DNA of 64,000 bases, taken from the NCBI RefSeq assembly GCF_001552135.1, contig NZ_BCQP01000037.1, forward strand, positions 87,088 to 151,087, read 5' to 3'. The DNA is from Actinomadura chibensis NBRC 106107. GTDB lineage: Bacteria; Actinomycetota; Actinomycetes; Streptosporangiales; Streptosporangiaceae. Both the position numbers and the translations under genes were made by a program. The notes beneath the pieces are model-generated. The model was not told where the DNA came from and searched no databases. It saw only the letters and a program-made list of their open reading frames with translations. Below are positions 49,941 through 57,203 of this stretch, in pieces. Within the stretch, counting starts at the first letter, position 1; each line of letters opens with the position of its first letter.

Positions 49941-50753
49941 TCACTCGGCGCAGACCAGGCCGCTGATCAGGTAGTACTGGGCGCGATTCGGATCGGCGCC
50001 GGTGAATTTCCAGTCGCCGTCGCCGGTCGCGCGGGGCCTGCTGCTCGTCACATGGCTGGTGGTCGTCGCGAGGTTGAACCCGCCGCTGACCACCTTTCCG
50101 CCGTCCGGGCAGGTCCGCGTGGGTCCGTCGCCGTTGTCGAAGTCACCCTCGCCTAGCCTCGTGCTCCAGACGGTGGGGTCGTGGTCGGTGCACACGGCGT
50201 ATACGTCCAGGTCGACGGTGTCGGCGCTGTGGCTGGTGCCGCTGGCGACGGAGTAATAGACCTGGGCTGAGTTCGCGAAGAAGATATAGCTGGCGTTCAG
50301 CTCGGCACCGGGCCCTTTGGCTTCGGCCCCGGTGGCCACCATGTCCTTACCGGTCGGACAGGTAACCGAGCGGGCCTGGCCATTCGGCACCGCCGTCTCC
50401 GTCCTTTTGACGATCTCGTAACCGGGCGGCGGAGTGGCACACATGGCGTACCAGGTCATGTCGAAGGTGCCGGTGGCGCCGGTGTCGGAACGGGCCTTGA
50501 CCTGCCAGCCTTCCCCGGCGACGGGAACGGTGGCGGCCACGCTGTGTCCCTTGGCGAGATCGAATCCGCCGCCGACGGGCCGCATGCCCTCGGGGCAGCG
50601 TCCCGTCCGGGCTTCGTAGGGCGAGACCGCCCCGCCGTCCTGCACCATGCGCAGATCAGGGAGACCGCGCTCGGCGGCCGTGGCGGGAAGGGCGGTGGCG
50701 ACGGCCGCGACAAGCGCGGCGGACGCGAGGGCGGGGGAGCGTCGAGACAGCAA
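49941..50753 (-). CDS. secreted protein of unknown function
   Basis: Translation probably starts at TTG 50753, 6 bp after AGGAG, giving a clean Sec signal peptide (LLSRRSPALASAALVAAVATALPATAAERG). GTG 50783 is an upstream alternative that hides the signal. The 240-residue mature part has three related segments with Cys pairs and a Gly-Gly-Gly-Phe motif (CPEGMRPVGGGFDLAKG; CPTGKDMVATGAEAKG; CPDGGKVVSGGFNLAT), each followed by a WYAMC/YAVCTD-like strand. It is thus an internal triplication. No family name recognised. Confidence 0.75.
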   Translation of the reverse strand: MLSRRSPALASAALVAAVATALPATAAERGLPDLRMVQDGGAVSPYEARTGRCPEGMRPVGGGFDLAKGHSVAATVPVAGEGWQVKARSDTGATGTFDMTWYAMCATPPPGYEIVKRTETAVPNGQARSVTCPTGKDMVATGAEAKGPGAELNASYIFFANSAQVYYSVASGTSHSADTVDLDVYAVCTDHDPTVWSTRLGEGDFDNGDGPTRTCPDGGKVVSGGFNLATTTSHVTSSRPRATGDGDWKFTGADPNRAQYYLISGLVCAE

Positions 50754-51100
50754 ACCGGTCTCCTGTTCGGAAGGCACCGTCACCGGACCCGTTCTCGGAA
50801 TCCGATCGGCGGTGAGCGTCTCACCGTCCGCCGGAAGCGCCAAGGGCCCAATTTCCCGGCCCACGCGGACGCCCTTGACACCAAGGCGCGATGCCTCGCC
50901 CAAACCGATAACGCCGGGCGGGTGAATGTTGGGGCCCCGCCCTCCACGGCGGCGGGAGAGCGGGGCCGGGCCATGGGATGCCTCAAGGCCGCCCATGACG
51001 CGGGTCACGGCGGGGTGTCCGTGACCTACATATAAGCCAGCGCCAATGGCCGCGAATGTGTCACACCGGACCGTGACCTCGGCATTCATCGGACGTGTCA

Positions 51101-51121
51101 CGTTCGGCGGTCGGCTGAACG
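51101..51121. promoter_or_regulatory. inverted repeat and -10-like box upstream of the peroxidase-like pair
   Basis: CGTTCGGC (51101-51108) and GCTGAACG (51114-51121) are inverted copies with one mismatch, followed by TATACG at 51125. If TATACG is the -10 box the repeat covers the -35 region. The rest of the 50754-51158 spacer holds no gene; a TATAAG lies at 51031. Confidence 0.4.
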
Positions 51122-51158
51122 TCCTATACGCGGGTATCCAGTCGCCGAGGAGGGCGCT

Positions 51159-51494
51159 ATGCCGGAGGACGAGACGCGAGCGGCGCACCAGGCGCTGGTG
51201 AATCGCGTGCTGGGCGGCGAAGGCCGGGCATCGGCGGCGCAGCGGGCGCGCGCGTTCGGCAATGACGGGCTTTCGCCGCCCCTGGACGCGCTGATCGGCA
51301 AAGTCGTCGACCGGCCCGCGGAGGTCACCGAGGCGGATCTCGCCGCGGCGAAGGCGGCGGCGGGCTGCACCGAGGACCAGATTTTCGAGTTGGTGGTCTG
51401 CGCCGCCGTCGGCCATTCCGCCCGCCTGTACGACGCCGGGTTGGCCGCGCTGGCCGAAGCGACCGCGCCGGAAGGGCCGGGCCATGCGACTTGA
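51159..51494 (+). CDS. carboxymuconolactone decarboxylase-like protein
   Basis: A 111-residue helical protein (ALVNRVLGGEGRASAAQRARAFGNDGLSPPLDALIGKVVDRPAEVTEADLAAAKAAAGCTEDQIFELVVCAAVGHSARLYDAGLAAL). The CAAVGH region and helical pattern resemble CMD/AhpD proteins. GAGGAGG precedes the ATG. It overlaps the next CMD gene by 11 bp, so the two probably form one complex. Confidence 0.75.
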   Translation: MPEDETRAAHQALVNRVLGGEGRASAAQRARAFGNDGLSPPLDALIGKVVDRPAEVTEADLAAAKAAAGCTEDQIFELVVCAAVGHSARLYDAGLAALAEATAPEGPGHAT

Positions 51495-52065
51495 CATTCT
51501 GAACCACGGCTACCGTCCCGGGACCAAGGCGCTGTTCGCGGTCGTCCGGCTGTTCTCCGGGCGGCCGATGCCGGACGCCGCCAAACTGGTCTTCTACCGG
51601 CCCGACTTCTACGGGGCGCGGGCCAAGGAATTCACGCATCGGGCGATGCGCGGACCGTCCGAGTGGTCGGTGGGCGACCGGGAACTGATGGCGGCCTATG
51701 TGTCCACGGTGAACGATTCCGCGTTCTGCGTCGGCGCGCACACCGCGACCGCGGCGCGCGCCTACCGGGACGAGTCGCGCGTCACGGCCGTTCTGACCGA
51801 CCTCGAAACGGCTCCCGTTTCGGAACCGCTGCGGGCGACGCTGCGAATGCTCGGAAAGCTGACCCGGGAGGGCGACATCGGCGCCGAGGACATGCGCCGG
51901 GTGCTCGCCGCCGGTGCCTCGCCCCGGCAGGTCAAGGACGCGCTGGCGGTCTGCGCCGCCTTCAACACCACCGACCGGCTCGCCGACGTGTTCGGCTTCC
52001 AAATGCTCACCCGGGAAGGGTTCGCGGCCGGGGCCAAATATCTGCTCAAGCGCGGCTACCGCTGA
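51484..52065 (+). CDS. AhpD-like/carboxymuconolactone decarboxylase family protein
   Basis: A 193-residue CMD-fold protein (MRLDILNHGYRPGTKALFAVVRLFSGRPMPDAAKLVFYRPDFYG). The active-site-like stretch is NDSAFCVGAHTATAARA, which keeps one Cys and the His of the AhpD C-x2-C-x3-H motif but lacks the first Cys. Peroxidase chemistry of the AhpD type is therefore uncertain. Transcribed with the upstream 111-residue partner. Confidence 0.82.
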   Translation: MRLDILNHGYRPGTKALFAVVRLFSGRPMPDAAKLVFYRPDFYGARAKEFTHRAMRGPSEWSVGDRELMAAYVSTVNDSAFCVGAHTATAARAYRDESRVTAVLTDLETAPVSEPLRATLRMLGKLTREGDIGAEDMRRVLAAGASPRQVKDALAVCAAFNTTDRLADVFGFQMLTREGFAAGAKYLLKRGYR

Positions 52066-52134
52066 GCGGCGTCGGCGCGTCAGGCGGGTCGGCGTGTTGC
52101 GCAACTCGCGGCGGGGCGGGTTCGTTGGAGCGGC

Positions 52135-52455
52135 ATGGCCCTCATCGTCTTCATGACCATTCCCGGACTCGTGATCGGGCTGGTCGCGTTCGCCGTTCTC
52201 GACCGCGCGGGCCTGTGGGCGCACCGCAGGTTCCGCCTGCCCTGGCGGCGGGACGACGCGGGCCGTCCCATCTCCGCCGTGGCGGTCGGCGAACTGGACG
52301 CCTTCTTCCAGGGCACGCACCGCCACCAGCAGGACCAGCGCAATTCGTCCCTCATGATGCGGGACGACGAAGACGACAGCGGCCCCCCGCGCCACAAAAT
52401 CGACCTGGACGGCGGAACGGCGATCGTCCGCCGTCCCCCGGCCCCCTCCAACTGA
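52135..52455 (+). CDS. small membrane protein, DUF6191-like
   Basis: A 106-residue protein with one N-terminal transmembrane helix (ALIVFMTIPGLVIGLVAFAVLD) and a cytoplasmic tail (WRRDDAGRPISAVAVGELDAFFQGTHRHQQDQRNSSLMMRDDEDDSGPPRHKIDLDGGTAIVRRP). The pattern fits the uncharacterised actinomycete family I know as DUF6191. Function unknown. Codirectional with the genes on either side. Confidence 0.72.
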   Translation: MALIVFMTIPGLVIGLVAFAVLDRAGLWAHRRFRLPWRRDDAGRPISAVAVGELDAFFQGTHRHQQDQRNSSLMMRDDEDDSGPPRHKIDLDGGTAIVRRPPAPSN

Positions 52456-52507
52456 AAGAGTGGAACCCTGGGCCCGTCCGGGCGCCCGGGGAACTGGAGG
52501 ACGTGTC

Positions 52508-52939
52508 ATGGCATCGCTGCCGCCCAATCCCGCACTGGAACCACTCGAACCACTGGTCGGCGAATGGACGGTCCGCGTCCCCCAGTTCGGGGACGGCGAG
52601 GCGCGGACGACCGTCGAATGGCTCGAAGGCGGCGCGTTCCTCCGCATTCACTCGGCGCCCCCGGACCCGGCCCCGTCCGCCACGCAGCTCATCGGCCGGG
52701 ACGACTCCTCCGACGCCTACACCGCCCTCTACTACGATTCGCGCGGCGTCTCCCGGATCTACCAGATGACGTTCGACGGCGTCCTCTGGCGGATATGGCG
52801 GCACGCGCCGGGCTTCGACCAGCGCTTCTCCGGGACGCTCAGCGACGACGGCCGCACCATTGAGGCGGCTTGGGAGAAGTCGCTCGACAACACCACCTGG
52901 CAGCACGACTTCGACATCATCTACACGAAAGTCGGCTGA
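52508..52939 (+). CDS. lipocalin-like/DUF1579-type protein
   Basis: A 143-residue beta-barrel-like protein from ATG 52508 (MASLPPNPALEPLEPLVGEW) behind GGAGGACG. Successive strands TVRVPQFGDGEARTTVEWLEGGAFLRIHS, RIYQMTFDGVLWRIWRHAPGFDQRFSGTLSDDG and IEAAWEKSLDNTTWQHDFDIIYTK look like a small lipocalin or DUF1579 fold. Its 3' end overlaps the convergent GNAT gene by 19 bp. Confidence 0.75.
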   Translation: MASLPPNPALEPLEPLVGEWTVRVPQFGDGEARTTVEWLEGGAFLRIHSAPPDPAPSATQLIGRDDSSDAYTALYYDSRGVSRIYQMTFDGVLWRIWRHAPGFDQRFSGTLSDDGRTIEAAWEKSLDNTTWQHDFDIIYTKVG

Positions 52940-53442
52940 CCCTCAGCGCGCTGCCCGTAGACGTGGACGCGCCGCCCCCGGTATTCGGAGTCGCGCAGGT
53001 GCGCGTGCCCGATGCGCTCGGCCACGCCGATGGAACGGGCGTTGCCCGGCAGGATCAGCGAGATGACCTCGTCCGCCCCGAGTTCGGCGAAACAGTAGGC
53101 GACGGCGGCGCGCCCGGCCTCCGACGCGTAGCCCTTTCCCCAATGGCGGCGGGACAGGCACCATCCCACTCCGAGGCCCGGGAAACCGTGCGGCCGCCAC
53201 GGGCCGGCGCGTCCCACGAAAGCGCCCGTCGCCTTCTCCACCAGCGCCCAGTGCGAATATCCCCGGATCTCGCGGTGGCCGATGAACATGGCGAGGCTGC
53301 GCCACGCGTCCGCCCGGCCGGTGCCCACTGTCTCCGCCAATCCCGAGGCCACCTCCGGATCGGCCAGCATCTCCGCGTAGTCGTCGAAATCCGCACCGGT
53401 CAAAGGCCGCAGGACCAGCCGTTCCGTTTCCAGCACCGTCAT
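52921..53442 (-). CDS. GNAT family N-acetyltransferase (RimJ/RimL type)
   Basis: A 173-residue acetyltransferase (MTVLETERLVLRPLTGADFDDYAEMLADPEVA). Acetyl-CoA motif: GVGWCLSRRHWGKGYASEAGRAAVAYCF, with NARSIGVAERIGHAHLRDSEYRGRRVHVYG near the end, typical of the RimJ/RimL ribosomal-protein-acetylase-like group. Its stop lies 19 bp inside the convergent neighbouring gene. Confidence 0.9.
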   Translation of the reverse strand: MTVLETERLVLRPLTGADFDDYAEMLADPEVASGLAETVGTGRADAWRSLAMFIGHREIRGYSHWALVEKATGAFVGRAGPWRPHGFPGLGVGWCLSRRHWGKGYASEAGRAAVAYCFAELGADEVISLILPGNARSIGVAERIGHAHLRDSEYRGRRVHVYGQRAEGQPTFV

Positions 53443-53487
53443 GACCAGAGTGTGCGGCCACGCGGCCCTTCGGTGGAAGGGCCGTGT

Positions 53488-54036
53488 TCAGCGGCGGGCG
53501 TGGCGGATCTTCAAGCGGCCGAAACCCATGGCCCCCGAAATGCGGATCGTCGGCCCGCCGCCGGGACGGGCCCGCCGCGCGGCCTTGTAGAGCGTCGGCT
53601 TCCACGAAGCCTGCAGGTTCTCGATGTCGACGACCGCGTCGCGCGGCACCGTTATCGTGGCGCGGCCGGTGCCGAGCCGAACCTCGATATCGACCACCGG
53701 ATATTCGATGACCGCGCGGGACAGGTCCAGATGCACCCGTCCGAACGCCGACTCGACCTTGAGGTTTCGCGGCACCCGCCATGCGCCGCTCCGCCGGATC
53801 CGACCGTTGAACGCGCCGATCGTGGACGTCGCCGCCGCCTTTTCCGCCGGGAGCGAGGTCAGCGCTTTCGCGAGCTCGTCCCGCGTTTCGGCGGTGAGGA
53901 CCCGGTCGAGTCGCCCGGTCATGTCCTCGTGCGAGATGCGCCCTTCCGCATACGCCTCCCGCACGCGCCGCACGGCATTGTCGCGCTCTTCGTCGCCGAT
54001 CAGCGTCGACGGGTCCTCCGGCACATCGGGCACCAC
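53488..54036 (-). CDS. DUF1707 protein with LiaF-like C-terminal domain
   Basis: A 182-residue protein. Residues 12-65 are DUF1707 (LIGDEERDNAVRRVREAYAEGRISHEDMTGRLDRVLTAETRDELAKALTSLP). The rest is a beta-helical LiaF/cell-wall-active-antibiotic-response-like stretch (KVESAFGRVHLDLSRAVIEYPVVDIEVRLGTGRATITVPRDAVVDIE). The family is actinobacterial, possibly membrane-stress related, and usually lacks a transmembrane helix as here. Confidence 0.85.
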   Translation of the reverse strand: MVPDVPEDPSTLIGDEERDNAVRRVREAYAEGRISHEDMTGRLDRVLTAETRDELAKALTSLPAEKAAATSTIGAFNGRIRRSGAWRVPRNLKVESAFGRVHLDLSRAVIEYPVVDIEVRLGTGRATITVPRDAVVDIENLQASWKPTLYKAARRARPGGGPTIRISGAMGFGRLKIRHARR

Positions 54037-54051
54037 TGCACTCTAATACCG

Positions 54052-54927
54052 TCAGGAACGGAGCAGCGGCCGCAAATACGCGTACGCCCAGGCGGCCAGC
54101 GGCGTCGGCGTCGTGGTCACGACGTCGCGCGGCTGCTCCGGGACGAGGTCGCGCGTCCCGGCCGCCATTCCGACGATGCTCTCCACCGCGCCCGGCGGCA
54201 GCCCGGCCGACCGCAGCGCGGCGCGGACGTCGTCGTCGCCGACCGCCTCCACCCGGATCTTCCGCCCGACCGCGTCGGACACGATCTCCGCGACCTGCGT
54301 GAAGCTCAGATGCTCGGGCCCGTGGACGGCCTGCACGACGCGGCCCGTCCACGCGTCGCTGAGCAGGCGCGCGGCGGCGACGTCCCCGATGTCGCGCGGA
54401 TCGACCCAGGCCATGGGCGCGTCCGGATGGAACGACGTGGTCAGGACGCCGCGCTTCAGGGCGTCCAGGTCCATCAGCAGGTTGGTGAAGAAGTAGCCGC
54501 AGCGCAGGTGAAGTGTGTCGGCGCCGGTCGAGTCGAGCAGCTCCTCGATCCGCGCCAGCGCGTCGATGTGCCCGGCTCCGTGCCGCCGCTCCGCGCCGAC
54601 GCTGCTCAGCAGGACGACGCGTCCGACCTCCCCCGCCCTTGCGACGTCGATCAGCCCGGCCGCCGTCCGCTCCGAGGTCTCGATCGGGTTCTCGGACGTG
54701 TGCGGCGTCGGGTCGACCCAGAAGACCGTCCGCGCGCCGGACGTCGCCTCCCGGACGAACCCGGCGTCGGTCAGGTCGCCGCGCCGGACGTCGACGCGTT
54801 CGCGGGTCGCGTCGTCCAGCCGGGCCGGGTCGCGGACCAGCACCCGCGGCCGGACCCCGGCCTGCAGCAGCAGCCGGACCACCCGGGAACCGACATGCCC
54901 GGTCGGAGTGGTGACGACGATCGTCAT
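54052..54927 (-). CDS. NAD(P)-binding NmrA/atypical SDR protein
   Basis: A 291-residue protein from ATG 54927 (MTIVVTTPTGHVGSRVVRLLLQAG), which carries the atypical TPTGHVG dinucleotide loop. RVLVRDPARLDD, VVLLSSVGAERRHG and AWVDPRDIGDVAAARLL follow. NmrA-like proteins sense NADP redox state or reduce quinones. It lies next to and in the same direction as a TetR gene, but with 77 bp between, so cotranscription is uncertain. Confidence 0.87.
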   Translation of the reverse strand: MTIVVTTPTGHVGSRVVRLLLQAGVRPRVLVRDPARLDDATRERVDVRRGDLTDAGFVREATSGARTVFWVDPTPHTSENPIETSERTAAGLIDVARAGEVGRVVLLSSVGAERRHGAGHIDALARIEELLDSTGADTLHLRCGYFFTNLLMDLDALKRGVLTTSFHPDAPMAWVDPRDIGDVAAARLLSDAWTGRVVQAVHGPEHLSFTQVAEIVSDAVGRKIRVEAVGDDDVRAALRSAGLPPGAVESIVGMAAGTRDLVPEQPRDVVTTTPTPLAAWAYAYLRPLLRS

Positions 54928-55004
54928 CGTGATGCCCCCTCGTAGGTCGTGTCGTTCAGGCACGGTACGAACCAATGCGGTCAGGGGCTGGCCGCGTTAG
55001 GCCC

Positions 55005-55637
55005 CTATTCGGAACCCATGCCCGTTGGGGGACGCAAGCCGTCCAGGATGATGCCGAGATTGCGCCGCCATTGGTCGGGCTTGGCGCTGAGCCCGATCGT
55101 GTGGTCGGACGGGATCGCCGTGGCCAGCACGAACGGGACGTCGCTCCAGTCGAGGTCGGCGCGGATCGCTCCGGCGTCCTGCGCCCGCGCGACCAGATGC
55201 CGCACCTCCCGGCGGAGCCGATCGATGTGCGGGTCGAGATCGAGATCGCACGCCCCGGACAGCGCGTCGTGCAGGCCGCAGCTCGACGCCCGCAGCCGCA
55301 CGTAGGACTCCGCGAAGTCGACGAAGGCGGCCCAGGGGTCGTCGGCGGCGCGCGCCCGGACGGCCAGCTCGGTCATCTCGGTGATCGTGTCGATGAGGAT
55401 CGCCGCCAGCAGCGCGTCCAGCGACGGCACGCGCCGGTAGAGCGTGCCGAGGCCGACCCCGGCGCGCTGGGCGACGTCCCGCGTGGTGATCTCCAGGCCC
55501 TTCTCGTCGAGGGCGGCGCGGGCGGCGGCGACCAGGCGCTCGGCGTTGCGGCGCGCGTCGGCCCGCAGCCGCGTGCCGCCGGGGGCGAGGAGGGCGTCGA
55601 CGGCGGTCATGCCCGCCAGGCTACCGAACCGGGTCAT
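55005..55637 (-). CDS. TetR family transcriptional regulator
   Basis: A 210-residue repressor. The helix-turn-helix is ITTRDVAQRAGVGLGTLYRRVPSLDALLAAIL, with a helical ligand domain containing PWAAFVDFAESYVRLRASSCGLHDALSG. ATG 55637 sits directly beside a 25-bp palindromic operator; ATG 55610 (nine residues shorter) is an alternative that leaves more room for a ribosome binding site. It is divergent from the Gfo/Idh/MocA oxidoreductase it probably represses. Confidence 0.88.
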   Translation of the reverse strand: MTRFGSLAGMTAVDALLAPGGTRLRADARRNAERLVAAARAALDEKGLEITTRDVAQRAGVGLGTLYRRVPSLDALLAAILIDTITEMTELAVRARAADDPWAAFVDFAESYVRLRASSCGLHDALSGACDLDLDPHIDRLRREVRHLVARAQDAGAIRADLDWSDVPFVLATAIPSDHTIGLSAKPDQWRRNLGIILDGLRPPTGMGSE

Positions 55638-55640
55638 GGC

Positions 55641-55665
55641 GTTCCAGTTATGCTATAAACGGAAC
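55641..55665. promoter_or_regulatory. 25-bp TetR-type operator
   Basis: Left half GTTCCAGTTAT (55641-55651) and right half ATAAACGGAAC (55655-55665) are inverted copies with two mismatches around GCT. It fills the 54-bp gap between the divergent TetR and oxidoreductase genes, so a bound dimer would block both promoters. Confidence 0.75.
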
Positions 55666-55691
55666 ACCTTGACCCAGTTAGGAGTACGGCG

Positions 55692-56771
55692 ATGACCCGT
55701 CCGATCAACGTCGGCATCGTGGGAGCCAGCCCGGACCAGGGCTGGGCGCCGCGCGCCCACATACCGGCGATCGACTCCATTCCGGACGTGGCGCTCACCG
55801 CGGTCGCGACCACCCGGGCCGAGACCGCGCGGGCCGCCCGCGACCGGTTCGGCGCCCGCCACGCCTTCACCGACGCCGCCGACCTCGCCCGGCACCCCGA
55901 CGTGGACCTCGTCGTCGTCACCGTCAAGGTCCCCGCGCACGTCGAGCTCGTCACGGCCGCGCTGAACGCGGGCAAGCACGTGTACTGCGAATGGCCGCTG
56001 ACCCGCACGTCCGCCGAGGCCCACGCCCTTCGCGAGGCCGCCGACGCGGCCGGCGTCCGCGGCGCGGTCGGCCTCCAGGCGCGCTTCGCCCCCGCCGTCG
56101 TCCGCATGCGCGACCTGCTCGGCGCGGGCGCGATCGGCGACGTCCTGTCCGCGACGCTCTACAGCGCGCGGACCAGGGGCGCGGACGTCGACGTCCCCGC
56201 CCGGTCCGCCTACACCTTCGACGCCGCCAACGGCGCCGGGCTCGTCGACGTGCTCGGCGGACACGCCCTCGACCTGGTGCGATACGTGCTCGGGCCGATC
56301 CGCGACCTCACCGCGCGGACCGCCCTGCGCAGCCCGGACCACCGCGTCGCCGAAACCGGCGAACCCATCAAGGTCACCGCCCCCGACCAGCTCCTCGCCA
56401 TCGCGCGCTTCGACTCCGGCGCCGTCATGTCGATCCACCTGCACGACGCCGAGTCCGGGCCGCCGCGCACCCGGCTGGAGATCACCGGGACGGACGGGAC
56501 CCTCGCCCTCACCTCCGCACCCGAAGCGGAACCGCTGGCCGTGCAACCCCAGATCGGACGCCTGGACCTCTTCATCTCGCGCTCGGACGCCTGGGAACCG
56601 GTCGCGCTCGACACCGGCGACGTCGCGGGCGGCCTGCCGACGCAGGCGCTCAACGTCGCGCGCCTCTACCGGAACCTGGTCGCCGACCTGCGCGACGGCG
56701 GCCACCGCGTGCCCGACTTCCGGGAGGCCGCGGCACTCCACGAACTGCTCGAACGAATCCCCCGGGACTAG
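55692..56771 (+). CDS. Gfo/Idh/MocA family oxidoreductase
   Basis: A 359-residue NAD(P)-dependent oxidoreductase. The N-terminal Rossmann fold is INVGIVGASPDQGWAPRAHIPAI, with the active-site EKP-type motif replaced by CEWPLT (HVYCEWPLTRTSAEA). The C-terminal substrate domain has GAGLVDVLGGHALDLVRYVLG. The Lys of the usual EKP is Trp, seen in the fungal/actinobacterial GAL80-like or D-galactonolactone-like branch, so catalysis may differ. Divergent TetR control; the stop overlaps the MmcQ gene (CTAG). Confidence 0.88.
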   Translation: MTRPINVGIVGASPDQGWAPRAHIPAIDSIPDVALTAVATTRAETARAARDRFGARHAFTDAADLARHPDVDLVVVTVKVPAHVELVTAALNAGKHVYCEWPLTRTSAEAHALREAADAAGVRGAVGLQARFAPAVVRMRDLLGAGAIGDVLSATLYSARTRGADVDVPARSAYTFDAANGAGLVDVLGGHALDLVRYVLGPIRDLTARTALRSPDHRVAETGEPIKVTAPDQLLAIARFDSGAVMSIHLHDAESGPPRTRLEITGTDGTLALTSAPEAEPLAVQPQIGRLDLFISRSDAWEPVALDTGDVAGGLPTQALNVARLYRNLVADLRDGGHRVPDFREAAALHELLERIPRD

Positions 56772-57193
56772 GGCTCGGGGTGCTCGCGAAGCCAGGTCTC
56801 CGCGCGCCGCCGCGACGCCCGCGCCAGCCACGCGTCCTGGACGACCTCCCTGACCTCGCGCAACGTGAGCTCACCGACCCGGCTCCCGCGCAGCAGCACC
56901 GACGCGTGCCCGTTGAAATGGGGGGTGGTGAAGAACGGCGAGTTCTCGTCCTGGACCATGGCCTGCTTGTCGGACTCGGACGGCACCCAGAACACGATCA
57001 CGTCCGGGTAGCGCTCGCCCGTCTCCGGGTCGAACGCGTCCGGACGGGCCGTGCGGAAGAACACGAACGACTTGCCGCCGACCTGGTAGATCGGATTGCC
57101 GCCCTTCCCGTGCACGACCGTGACATGCGGCATGCCGAGCGCCAACTCGTGCACGTCCTCGACCCGGGCCCGCCGCTCCTCACCGCCCGCCAT
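56768..57193 (-). CDS. MmcQ/YjbR family protein
   Basis: A 141-residue small alpha/beta protein (ATG 57193, MAGGEERRARVEDVHELALGMPHVTVVHGKGGNPIYQVGGKSFVFFRT). The characteristic C-terminal half is NSPFFTTPHFNGHASVLLRGSRVGELTLREVREVVQDAWLARASRR. It is a double-winged-helix-like fold of unknown DNA-binding role. Transcribed just downstream of dnaB (10-bp gap), perhaps by read-through. Confidence 0.87.
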   Translation of the reverse strand: MAGGEERRARVEDVHELALGMPHVTVVHGKGGNPIYQVGGKSFVFFRTARPDAFDPETGERYPDVIVFWVPSESDKQAMVQDENSPFFTTPHFNGHASVLLRGSRVGELTLREVREVVQDAWLARASRRRAETWLREHPEP

Positions 57194-57203
57194 GCCCGCC
57201 GCC

